Shown here piece after piece: positions 54,802-62,614 of a stretch of 64,000 bases of DNA. The notes below the pieces were generated by a model. That model saw only the letters and a list, made by a program, of their open reading frames with translations. It ran no database searches and was not told the DNA's origin. Origin of the DNA: Vicingaceae bacterium (GTDB taxonomy: Bacteria > Bacteroidota > Bacteroidia > Flavobacteriales_E > Vicingaceae); NCBI GenBank assembly GCA_028245195.1, contig JAOKCF010000002.1:124001-188000 (forward strand), given 5' to 3'. Positions within the stretch are counted from its first letter, which is position 1. The number at the start of each line of letters is the position of its first letter. The position numbers and the translations under genes are program-made.

Positions 54802-55416
54802 TTAACCATTAATAGCAACCACCTCTGTTATTTGATTCGGGAGCATTTCTTTTAGCATGCTTTCGATGCCAGCTTTCAATGTCATCGTTGACGAAGGACA
54901 ACCACTACAAGCACCCCTCAGAACAACATTCACCTTACCTTCTTCGAAAGAATGAAAATCAATGGCTCCTCCATCGCTCTCCACCGCTGGACGGATATAT
55001 TCATCCAAAATATCTGCAATCTTCGCATCTATCCCATCTAAATCTGTTCGTTTCGGAGTTGCTACCGTTTCTTTCTTTTCTTCAACTTGGTCCATTTCCA
55101 ATGAAGAAACTTTGACAACTACTCCATCATTATTCAAATAATCACCTAAAAAGTCTCTCAATTGGTGAATCACATCCTCCCATTCAATAATATCCGTTTT
55201 TGTAATGGCAACAAAATTACTCGTAATGAAAACTTTTAAGATAAAAGGGAAGTTCAACAGCTTCATTGCCATTGGGGAATTCTCTGCATCATCATTTAAT
55301 CCATATTCATAAATCTGTCCATCAACAACCATATAGCGGTTCGAAACAAACTTCATTGTTGCTGGATTTGGAGTGCTTTCAGCGTAAATATTGTGTGGGG
55401 CAATTGTTTTTTCCAT
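54802..55416 (-). CDS. NifU-like (Nfu) iron-sulfur carrier
   Basis: 204 residues. The N-terminal Nfu domain (about 8-100; ESTPNPATMKFV) and C-terminal NifU domain (about 125-204) with the CSGCPSS cluster-binding motif form the A-type/Nfu carrier seen in mitochondria and Bacteroidota. It delivers [4Fe-4S] clusters to client enzymes. Clients such as SdhB and IspG are encoded in this window but not adjacent. Confidence 0.93.
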   Translation of the reverse strand: MEKTIAPHNIYAESTPNPATMKFVSNRYMVVDGQIYEYGLNDDAENSPMAMKLLNFPFILKVFITSNFVAITKTDIIEWEDVIHQLRDFLGDYLNNDGVVVKVSSLEMDQVEEKKETVATPKRTDLDGIDAKIADILDEYIRPAVESDGGAIDFHSFEEGKVNVVLRGACSGCPSSTMTLKAGIESMLKEMLPNQITEVVAING

Positions 55417-55420
55417 GGTT

Positions 55421-55454
55421 CAAAATTACTCAACAAATCAGAATCTTTATCAAA
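55421..55454 (-). promoter_or_regulatory. Promoter of the nfu gene (-33 TTTG, -7 TAATTTTG)
   Basis: Leftward TTTG (55451-55454) and TAATTTTG (55421-55428) are both exact, with a 22-base spacer. The -7 box ends 4 bases before the ATG, so a leaderless mRNA is expected. Confidence 0.6.
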
Positions 55455-55480
55455 GAGAATAATACCTAATAATTTATTAT

Positions 55481-55513
55481 TTTGTCGACATTCTTAAATG
55501 ATGGTTAGCTTTG
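55481..55513 (+). promoter_or_regulatory. Promoter of the gamma-carbonic anhydrase gene (-33 TTTG, -7 TAGCTTTG)
   Basis: TTTG (55481-55484) and TAGCTTTG (55506-55513) are exact matches with a 21-base spacer, the best promoter in the window. The ATG at 55540 is 26 bases downstream. Confidence 0.65.
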
Positions 55514-55539
55514 TTCGTTGAATATTTAACCTTGTAAAC

Positions 55540-56061
55540 ATGGCATTGATTAAAACGGTTCGAAGTTTTACTCCGAGATTAGGAAAAAATTGCTTTTTAG
55601 CCGAAAATGCAACCCTTATTGGCGACGTAACTACTGGCGATGATTGCAGCATTTGGTATAGTGCTGTTGTCCGTGGAGACGTAAATACCATATCCTTGGG
55701 GAACAAGGTAAACATCCAGGATGGAGCAGTCATTCATTGTACCTATAAAAAATCAAAAACAATTATTGGAAACAATGTTTCAGTTGGGCACAACGCAATT
55801 GTACATGGATGCGAAGTTAATGACAATGTTCTGATTGGTATGGGCTCAATTGTGATGGATAATGTAATTATTGAAAGCAACGTAATTGTCGCAGCAGGAG
55901 CGGTTGTCACTCAAAATAGTCGGTTAGAATCAGGGTTTATTTACGCCGGCACTCCAGCTAAAAAAATCAAAGAATTAAGTGACGATTTAAAGACAGGAGA
56001 AATAGAACGAATTGCCGACAATTACTTAACATATTCAAGTTGGTTTAAAGAAGAAAAATGA
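55540..56061 (+). CDS. Gamma-class carbonic anhydrase-like left-handed beta-helix protein
   Basis: 173 residues of hexapeptide-repeat beta-helix. Blocks: DCSIWYSAVVRGDVN, VNIQDGAVIHC, VSVGHNAIVHG and IGMGSIVMDN. The three zinc histidines of gamma carbonic anhydrases fit H in VIHC, H in GHNA and H in IVHG. This YrdA/PaaY-like branch often shows weak or no CO2 hydration, so catalysis is not assured. The next gene overlaps by 4 bases (ATGA). Confidence 0.9.
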   Translation: MALIKTVRSFTPRLGKNCFLAENATLIGDVTTGDDCSIWYSAVVRGDVNTISLGNKVNIQDGAVIHCTYKKSKTIIGNNVSVGHNAIVHGCEVNDNVLIGMGSIVMDNVIIESNVIVAAGAVVTQNSRLESGFIYAGTPAKKIKELSDDLKTGEIERIADNYLTYSSWFKEEK

Positions 56062-56396
56062 AAATATACCACAATCCTCGCTGCACGAAAAGCAGACAAA
56101 CCCTAGCCTTAATTGAGGCGGCTGGAATTAAACCGGAAATCATTAAATACTTAGAAAATATACCCTCTAAAGAAGAACTGCTCGATTTACTCATGAAGCT
56201 AAACTTGAAGCCAGCTGATATATTGAGAGAAGGAGAAGTAGCCTACAAAGAAATAATAAAAGGCAAAAGTTTTGGAGACGAGGAGTTAATTCAAATAATG
56301 ATTGAAAATCCTAAATTAATTGAAAGACCAATTGTGGTAAGAGGGAATAAAGCAGTTTTAGGGAGACCGCCTGAAAATGCAGAGAAATTGTTCTAG
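56058..56396 (+). CDS. ArsC-family thioredoxin-fold reductase
   Basis: 112 residues with the ArsC active site NPRCTKSR (Cys near residue 9), the ERPIVV strand and LGRPPEN end. This matches glutaredoxin-dependent arsenate reductase (YfgD/ArsC) length and motifs. No arsenite pump, arsR or other ars gene is nearby, so a general oxidoreductase role is possible. Start overlaps the carbonic anhydrase-like stop. Its stop overlaps the 3' end of the leftward 50-residue gene. Confidence 0.88.
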   Translation: MKIYHNPRCTKSRQTLALIEAAGIKPEIIKYLENIPSKEELLDLLMKLNLKPADILREGEVAYKEIIKGKSFGDEELIQIMIENPKLIERPIVVRGNKAVLGRPPENAEKLF

Positions 56397-56545
56397 TGAG
56401 CCGCCTTATCAGCTTTTTTACCTTTCAATATTTCAATAACATACATTGTAATTGCATAAGGTAAAGCAAAAGCAGAAAGAAAGATTAATACCCAAAAAGC
56501 CAATCCGAAAATTCCAACAAACAATAAAAAACCCGCTGTATACAT
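56393..56545 (-). CDS. 50-residue single-pass membrane protein
   Basis: Reads leftward from ATG 56545 to TAG 56393. It has two merged hydrophobic stretches (FLLFVGIFGLAFWVLIFLSA, then ALPYAITMYVIEI) and a basic end KGKKADKAAH. This looks like a helix-loop-helix or re-entrant membrane microprotein. A one-mismatch -7 box (TAAAATTG, 56568-56575) lies 22 bases upstream. It fills the 220-base gap between the ArsC-like gene and fumC. Function unknown. Confidence 0.6.
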   Translation of the reverse strand: MYTAGFLLFVGIFGLAFWVLIFLSAFALPYAITMYVIEILKGKKADKAAH

Positions 56546-56616
56546 AGTTTCTAAATAAAATTCTCTGCAATTTTACGCAAAATTTAGCCGACTAAGAAAA
56601 ATATAAAACAAAAAAC

Positions 56617-58014
56617 ATGGACTATAGAATTGAAAAAGACACCATGGGCGAAGTAAAGGTGCCTGCTGAAAAGTATTGGGGAGCACAAACTGAACGCTCA
56701 AGAAACAATTTTAAAATTGGTGGAAGCAAACAGCAAATGCCACTTGAAATAATTTACGGTTTTGCCTATTTGAAAAAAGCAGCTGCGCATACTAATTGTG
56801 AATTAGGCATTTTAGCCGCTGAAAAGAGAGATGTTATTTCTGCTGTTTGCGATGAAATTTTAGCAGGAAAACTAGATGACCAATTTCCATTAGTGATATG
56901 GCAAACAGGATCAGGAACACAAAGCAACATGAACACCAATGAAGTGATTGCCAATAGAGCACATGTAATTGTCGGTAATCAATTGGGTGAAGGAACTACT
57001 GCTATTCATCCTAATGATGATGTAAACAAATCTCAATCTTCCAACGACACATTCCCAACAGGAATGCACATTGCGTGCTATAAAATGGTGGTAGAAACTA
57101 CCATTCCCGGAGTTGAAAAACTAAGAGATACGTTGAAAACAAAAGCTGAAAAATACATGAATGTTGTAAAAATTGGCCGTACCCATTTAATGGACGCAAC
57201 TCCATTAACGGTTGGTCAGGAATTTTCAGGCTACGTTTCTCAATTGGATCATGGTTTAAAAGCGTTAAGAAATACGCTCGACCACCTTTCTGAATTGGCT
57301 TTAGGCGGAACTGCTGTTGGAACAGGAATTAATACCCCAAAGGGTTATGCTGAGTTGGTAGCAAAGAAAATTGCCGAGTTCACTGAATTACCGTTTGTGA
57401 CTGCGGAGAATAAATTTGAGGCGCTGGCAGCCCATGACGCCATTGTGGAAACGCATGGAGCGTTGAAACAAATGGCGGTAAGCTTGATGAAAGTTGGAAA
57501 TGACATTCGGTTATTGGCTTCTGGACCACGATGTGGAATTGGAGAATTAGACATTCCGGCTAACGAACCAGGTTCTTCTATTATGCCGGGAAAAGTAAAT
57601 CCAACTCAAGCGGAAGCGTTAACAATGGTATGTGCTCAAGTAGTTGGGAACGACATGGCGGTTGCCGCTGGTGGCATGAATGGACACTTTGAATTGAACG
57701 TTTTTAAACCGATGATGGCCCAAAATTTATTAGAATCCGCTCGCTTAATTGGAGATGCTTGTGTTTCTTTTAACGATAACTGCGCAGTTGGCATAGAACC
57801 AAATGAAGCAAACATCAATCAAAACTTAAATAATTCCTTAATGTTGGTTACTGCTTTAAATACACACATAGGTTACGACAAAGCTTCTAAAATTGCAAAG
57901 ACAGCTCATGAAAATGGCACCACTTTAAAAGAAGAGTCCATTAACTTAGGCTACTTAACTGCAGAGGAGTTTGATGCTTGGGTTGATCCGAGTAAAATGA
58001 TTGGGAGTTTGTAG
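56617..58014 (+). CDS. fumC: Class II fumarate hydratase
   Basis: 465 residues. Hydrates fumarate to malate without an iron-sulfur cluster. Superfamily signature [15 protein letters not shown] (about 318-332), [11 protein letters not shown], and the active-site [11 protein letters not shown]-type block (here [12 protein letters not shown]). Length normal. Together with sdhCAB it covers succinate to malate, though the loci are 26 kb apart. Confidence 0.97.
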   Translation: MDYRIEKDTMGEVKVPAEKYWGAQTERSRNNFKIGGSKQQMPLEIIYGFAYLKKAAAHTNCELGILAAEKRDVISAVCDEILAGKLDDQFPLVIWQTGSGTQSNMNTNEVIANRAHVIVGNQLGEGTTAIHPNDDVNKSQSSNDTFPTGMHIACYKMVVETTIPGVEKLRDTLKTKAEKYMNVVKIGRTHLMDATPLTVGQEFSGYVSQLDHGLKALRNTLDHLSELALGGTAVGTGINTPKGYAELVAKKIAEFTELPFVTAENKFEALAAHDAIVETHGALKQMAVSLMKVGNDIRLLASGPRCGIGELDIPANEPGSSIMPGKVNPTQAEALTMVCAQVVGNDMAVAAGGMNGHFELNVFKPMMAQNLLESARLIGDACVSFNDNCAVGIEPNEANINQNLNNSLMLVTALNTHIGYDKASKIAKTAHENGTTLKEESINLGYLTAEEFDAWVDPSKMIGSL

Positions 58015-58038
58015 AATACGATTCTAATTAGTTAGAAG

Positions 58039-58085
58039 AACCCTTCAAGGTTTTGGCAAAAAGGCTGAATTCTTGGAGGGTTTTG
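58039..58085 (+). terminator. Probable terminator after fumC
   Basis: AACCCTTCAAG pairs with CTTGGAGGGTT (one mismatch) around a 22-base loop, and runs into TTTTGTTTTG. The loop is long, so strength is uncertain. Confidence 0.55.
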
Positions 58086-58120
58086 TTTTGTGTATTTTTA
58101 AAGTTGTAACCGCAGAGCCC

Positions 58121-59188
58121 ATGAAGCCCATTCAACCAACATTAGTATTTATTATTGCTGCTTTCTTTGTCGCATGCAATCAAGCACCAGTTGGGTATTC
58201 TAGGTTTGACAACCTAACGATTGAAATCAACGATTTACCCAGTCCCGCGAAATCTAGTATTCGGGGAATATCTGTGGTAGACTCTAACACAGTGTGGCTC
58301 ACTGGTGCAAACGAAACCATTTTGCGCACAATAGATCAAGGAAAAACGTGGCAGCAACTTAGTATACCCGACCATGACTCTTTAGATTTTCGTTCTGTCC
58401 ATGCCTTTTCAAAGAGCTCTGCCATTGTTGTAAGTGCCGGTTTCCCTGCGAGAGCATATAAAACCAACGACGGTGGTGTAAGTTGGAGTTTAGTATATGA
58501 AAACAAAGACTCTTTAGCCTTTATGAATTCTATTGCCTTTAAAAATGATCTAGAAGGAATCATTATTGGAGATCAAATTAACGACAGACACTTAATTTTA
58601 AGAACAGGAAATGCTGGAGTTACTTGGAAAAGAATTGACTCGGTAGATGTTCCGCAACCTTTAAAAATAGAAAATGGATTCGCAGCAAGTGGGTCTTGCA
58701 TTGCAGTAAGTAAATCGGGAAGATTTTTTATCGGATTAGGTGGCGAACAGGCTCGAATTTTTAGTTCTATTAATGGTTACAAATGGGAAGCTAAAATTAC
58801 ACCATTGGTTCATGGCGCACCTTCGTCTGGTATCTATTCCATACATGCCTGTGGTTTTGGAAAAATTATGGCCGTTGGAGGGGATTATACTCAGGTTGAT
58901 TCCAGTCACTTTCCCATTATTTCTATGAATGATGGAAAGAGCTGGATAAAAACAAAAGGGAAAACAGGGGGATATCGTTCCATAATTAATTATTCTAAAG
59001 AGGGAAAATTTTGGGTTACCGGTGGAACAAATGGCTTAGAAATGAGCTCTAATGATGGTGCTAACTGGACTACCTTTTCATTTCAAAACATCAATACCTT
59101 AAGGTTTCTGCCACAAACAACTAAAGCCATTGGAGCTAATAGTAATGGAGAAATATTTTTATTGGATTTTCAATTTAAGAACAGATAG
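58121..59188 (+). CDS. Ycf48-like beta-propeller lipoprotein
   Basis: 355 residues from ATG 58121, giving a lipoprotein signal with lipobox FVAC (Cys19). The body has repeated motifs of the BNR/Ycf48 kind, spaced about 45-50 residues: LRTIDQGKTWQQL, YKTNDGGVSWSLVYE, LRTGNAGVTWKRI, SMNDGKSWIKTKG and SSNDGANWTTFS. A propeller of six or seven blades is likely. Ycf48 assists photosystem II assembly in phototrophs; this homologue in a non-phototroph probably acts as an envelope binding or assembly protein. No partner is adjacent. Confidence 0.82.
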   Translation: MKPIQPTLVFIIAAFFVACNQAPVGYSRFDNLTIEINDLPSPAKSSIRGISVVDSNTVWLTGANETILRTIDQGKTWQQLSIPDHDSLDFRSVHAFSKSSAIVVSAGFPARAYKTNDGGVSWSLVYENKDSLAFMNSIAFKNDLEGIIIGDQINDRHLILRTGNAGVTWKRIDSVDVPQPLKIENGFAASGSCIAVSKSGRFFIGLGGEQARIFSSINGYKWEAKITPLVHGAPSSGIYSIHACGFGKIMAVGGDYTQVDSSHFPIISMNDGKSWIKTKGKTGGYRSIINYSKEGKFWVTGGTNGLEMSSNDGANWTTFSFQNINTLRFLPQTTKAIGANSNGEIFLLDFQFKNR

Positions 59189-59234
59189 ATTTTAGTTAAC
59201 TTCGCATTTAACTGACGACCTAAATTTTTCTCAT

Positions 59235-60788
59235 ATGAGTTTTTTAAAGGAGCTGAAAAGAGATATACCAGCTAGTATAATTGTATTTTTTGTTGCACTT
59301 CCTTTGTGCTTAGGAATTGCATTGGCTTCCGGAGCTCCTTTGTTTTCAGGATTAATTGCAGGTATTGTGGGTGGCATAGTAGTGGGCTCCTTAAGCGGAT
59401 CCGCACTCGGGGTAAGCGGACCTGCTGCGGGTTTAGCTGTAATTGTATTAAGCTCAATTCAAGAACTAGGTACATTTGAAGCATTTTTACTTGCGGTAGT
59501 TTTCACCGGAATTTTCCAGTTGATCCTGGGCTTTTTGAAAGCGGGTTTTATTGGTTATTACTTCCCTTCCTCAGTTATTAAAGGAATGCTTTCAGGAATC
59601 GGAATCATTATAATTTTAAAGCAAATACCTCATGCCTTTGGATATGATGCGGATTATGAAGGAGACATGGACTTCGTTCAAGCTGATGGAGAAAATACTT
59701 TTTCGGAATTACTGAATGTATTCGATAACATTTCTACTCCCGCTTTAACGGTTGCCATAATTTCGTTAATCATTCTACTGCTTTGGGATAATATCCTCTC
59801 AAAAAAATCTAAGGCCTTTTCGCTCGTTCCAGGACCTCTGGTAGCGGTGGCGTTTGGAATCGCTTTTGAGCTGCTCACAAATGCCTATTTACCCAATTGG
59901 AGTATCTCAAGCGAGCACCTTGTGACTGTGCCAGTAGCGGATAATTTTTCTAGCTTCATAGGTCAATTTAGCATCCCAGACTTTTCTCAAATTGGAAATT
60001 ACAACCTCTATGTTATTGCATTAACCATGGCGGTAGTTGCAAGTTTAGAAACTTTACTCAGTGTTGAAGCTACGGACAAGTTAGATCCTAAAAAGCGAGT
60101 TACTCCAACCAATCGTGAACTAATCGCTCAAGGTGCGGGAAATGTAATTTCCGGAATGATTGGTGGTTTGCCAATAACCCAAGTTATCGTGCGCAGCTCT
60201 GCCAACATCCAATCTGGTGGGAAAACAAAACTTTCTGGGATTTTACACGGTATATTGTTATTGGTCAGCATAATTATTATTCCTAAAATATTGAATCAAA
60301 TTCCTTTAGCCGTATTAGCAAGTATTTTATTAGTGGTAGGTTACAAATTAGCCAACCCTAGCTTGTTTAAAGCCATGTATAACCTCGGTCCAAAGCAGTT
60401 CTTCCCGTTTGTCATAACCTTAGTTGGAATCGTTTTTACTGACCTATTGACGGGTATTGCTTTAGGAGTTGGGGTAGCCATTTTCTTCATCGTAAAAAAC
60501 AATTATAGCAATTCTCATTTTATGCACATTCAAGAAACTGAAGAAGAGTGCCATAAAGTAAAAATGACACTGTCTGAAGAAGTAACCTTCTTAAATAAAG
60601 GAGCAATTCTACTAGAATTAAATAATCTCCCAAACGGCACAGAAATCACTATTGATATTCGCAAATCAGTGCGAATTGACTATGATGTGTACGAAATCAT
60701 TGATAACTTTCGAAAAAACACTGCAATTGATCGGGACATAACGGTAATTGTCAAAAGTAACACAAGCTATGATACCGCTGATTACTAA
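59235..60788 (+). CDS. SulP-family anion transporter with STAS-like tail
   Basis: 517 residues: about 11-12 transmembrane segments (1-415), including SGSALGVSGPAAGLAVIV and GLPITQVIVRSSANIQSGGKT, then a short cytosolic STAS-like domain (about 430-517). Members carry sulfate or bicarbonate with sodium or protons. Bicarbonate is plausible given many marine SulP proteins and a carbonic anhydrase-like gene 3 kb away, but sulfate cannot be excluded. A -7-like TAACTTCG (one mismatch) lies about 30 bases upstream. Confidence 0.88.
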   Translation: MSFLKELKRDIPASIIVFFVALPLCLGIALASGAPLFSGLIAGIVGGIVVGSLSGSALGVSGPAAGLAVIVLSSIQELGTFEAFLLAVVFTGIFQLILGFLKAGFIGYYFPSSVIKGMLSGIGIIIILKQIPHAFGYDADYEGDMDFVQADGENTFSELLNVFDNISTPALTVAIISLIILLLWDNILSKKSKAFSLVPGPLVAVAFGIAFELLTNAYLPNWSISSEHLVTVPVADNFSSFIGQFSIPDFSQIGNYNLYVIALTMAVVASLETLLSVEATDKLDPKKRVTPTNRELIAQGAGNVISGMIGGLPITQVIVRSSANIQSGGKTKLSGILHGILLLVSIIIIPKILNQIPLAVLASILLVVGYKLANPSLFKAMYNLGPKQFFPFVITLVGIVFTDLLTGIALGVGVAIFFIVKNNYSNSHFMHIQETEEECHKVKMTLSEEVTFLNKGAILLELNNLPNGTEITIDIRKSVRIDYDVYEIIDNFRKNTAIDRDITVIVKSNTSYDTADY

Positions 60789-60829
60789 TTAAAAAGTGAT
60801 TCCCGCTACTCCGAGAACAACTTTTTAAT
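60788..60829. terminator. Weak AT-rich inverted repeat between converging genes
   Basis: ATTAAAAAGT and ACTTTTTAAT can pair around a 22-base loop. Located between the sulP and manC 3' ends, it may terminate both, but the stem is AT-rich and the loop long. Confidence 0.35.
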
Positions 60830-60856
60830 AAGGTTTAATTTGTTTTGAGAAATGCT

Positions 60857-61936
60857 CTAAACAAACTTGTCCCCTTTTTCAATTTTAATATCTGTTACAA
60901 ACTGTTTGATTTTCTGCTCATCTTCCTTCTTACAAACCAGTAAAGTATCATTTGATTCAACTACAATATAATCTTTCAACCCTTGGAGTACTACCAATTT
61001 GTTTTTAGGAACACTAACAATGCAATCTTCAGAATCATATAACATTACGTTTTTACCAACAATTGCGTTATGATTTTCGTCGTGGTTCAAATGAGTGTAA
61101 ATAGAACCCCAAGTTCCTAAATCAGACCATCCTATGTCTGCAGATAAAACAAATACATTCTTTGCTTTTTCCATGATTCCATAGTCAATACTAACACTCT
61201 TACATTCAGAGTAAATAGAGTCAATAGCTTGAGCCTCTTGCTCTGTTGCAAATGCATCTTTTTGCTCTTTAAAGAGCGCATCCATCTCTGGCAATAACTT
61301 CTCAAAAGACTCATTTATTGAAGACAAGCTCCAAATAAACATTCCTGAATTCCAACTAAAATCTCCACTATCTAAAAATTGTTTAGCCAATAAAAGGTCC
61401 GGTTTTTCAGTAAACGTCTTTACCTTTTTTAATTCCGAATCTCCACTGTCATCGAATTGGATATACCCGTAGCCCGTGTCAGGCCTTCTTGGTTTAATTC
61501 CCAAAGTAACTAATGCATTGTTTGTTGCAGTGTAATTTAATGCAGTCGTCATTACTTCCACAAACTTATCTTCTTTCAATATCAAATGATCGGCGGGTGC
61601 TACAATAATATTCGCTTTAGGATTTTTAGTGCCAATCTTATAATTTGCATAGGCAATACAGGGGGCAGTATTTCTCCTACTAGGTTCACACAAAACTTGG
61701 TCTTCGGTTACATCTAATTGCTCTAAAACAAGGTCTTTGTATAAATCATTCGTGACAATGTAAATATTCTCTTTTGGAGCCAATTTCAAAAGCCGTTCAA
61801 ACGTTTGTTGAATCAAAGTTTGTCCGGTTCCCAATATATCAATAAATTGCTTTGGAAAGACAGTTCTACTCATGGGCCAAAATCGGCTTCCGATACCACC
61901 TGCCATAATCACGCAATAGTTGTTCTCTTTTTTCAT
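60857..61936 (-). CDS. manC: Mannose-1-phosphate guanylyltransferase
   Basis: 359 residues. Makes GDP-mannose for surface polysaccharides. Nucleotidyltransferase motif MAGGIGSRFWPMSRTVFPKQF at the N-terminus (the pyrophosphorylase loop), then EPSRRNTAPCI, APADHLI and the FTEKPD block with FSWNSGMFIW. It lacks the phosphomannose isomerase domain of bifunctional ManC/AlgA, as usual in Bacteroidota. The gene begins with its own promoter and is not in a polysaccharide cluster. Confidence 0.94.
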   Translation of the reverse strand: MKKENNYCVIMAGGIGSRFWPMSRTVFPKQFIDILGTGQTLIQQTFERLLKLAPKENIYIVTNDLYKDLVLEQLDVTEDQVLCEPSRRNTAPCIAYANYKIGTKNPKANIIVAPADHLILKEDKFVEVMTTALNYTATNNALVTLGIKPRRPDTGYGYIQFDDSGDSELKKVKTFTEKPDLLLAKQFLDSGDFSWNSGMFIWSLSSINESFEKLLPEMDALFKEQKDAFATEQEAQAIDSIYSECKSVSIDYGIMEKAKNVFVLSADIGWSDLGTWGSIYTHLNHDENHNAIVGKNVMLYDSEDCIVSVPKNKLVVLQGLKDYIVVESNDTLLVCKKEDEQKIKQFVTDIKIEKGDKFV

Positions 61937-61955
61937 CTCTTTTCTTATATCTGTG

Positions 61956-61963
61956 CAAATGTA
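61956..61963 (-). promoter_or_regulatory. -7 promoter element of manC
   Basis: Leftward TACATTTG, an exact match, 19 bases before ATG 61936. Confidence 0.5.
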
Positions 61964-62008
61964 CTTAATTCAAGGTCTGTGATTTGAGCTATATGCCTGA
62001 AAATAGTC

Positions 62009-62611
62009 CTAAGAATTCACAAATTTTTCTACCTCAGCATGCCCATTGATTAAGTAGATTCTTCCGCTTTTAAGCTCTGAGCATTCTATTCTGGTTCTTC
62101 TTTTACTTCCTCTCTTAAAAACCCGCTCTTGAAATATAAATTCTTCTCCTTCGATTAAGGAATCTAAAAAAACGGCAAGAGAATGAGGGTCATATCGTTT
62201 TAATATTTTAAAAAGCTCAGGGTCTGAACAACTAGAGGCTTTTGGTCGCTTTAAGTGTTTTCTAAGTGCTATTGAAACATCTTGAGGAAATTCCGTTTCA
62301 GCCATTAGTTGCTTTAGCATGTCGGAATAAATTAACTTCCATTCAGCCCCGTGCGGGTTAACTTTACCTTTAAACTGCTCCCAACAAGCCACGTGAGCAA
62401 TTTCATGTGTTAAGGTGATTAAAAAATGATATTGATTTAAGTTTCCGTTTACTGAAACGCGATTTGGCTTTCCTTGAAAAGCAGGTCGAAAATCGCCAAA
62501 CTTAGTCTTTCTCGCTTTTGTTATTCTTAAATGAAAAGGCAAGTTTTCATACCATTGTTGAATCAATGGCATTGCTTCCTGAGGAATGTATTTTAGAAGA
62601 ACCTTCGACAA
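62009..62611 (-). CDS. SprT-like zinc metalloprotease-fold protein
   Basis: 200 residues with THEIAHVACW (HExxH zincin motif, about 87-96) and a third ligand candidate in NPHGAEWKLIY (about 107). This is the SprT/Spartan fold, linked in other organisms to DNA-protein crosslink repair. The zinc-ribbon cysteines of E. coli SprT are not evident. It starts four bases after the feoB stop, so it is translated from the same transcript. Confidence 0.87.
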   Translation of the reverse strand: MSKVLLKYIPQEAMPLIQQWYENLPFHLRITKARKTKFGDFRPAFQGKPNRVSVNGNLNQYHFLITLTHEIAHVACWEQFKGKVNPHGAEWKLIYSDMLKQLMAETEFPQDVSIALRKHLKRPKASSCSDPELFKILKRYDPHSLAVFLDSLIEGEEFIFQERVFKRGSKRRTRIECSELKSGRIYLINGHAEVEKFVNS

Positions 62612-62614
62612 GGT

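Noticed and set aside
56058-56396. Arsenic resistance island.
   Set aside because: Only a single ArsC-fold reductase is present, with no arsR, arsB/acr3 or arsenite pump. Neighbours are housekeeping genes.
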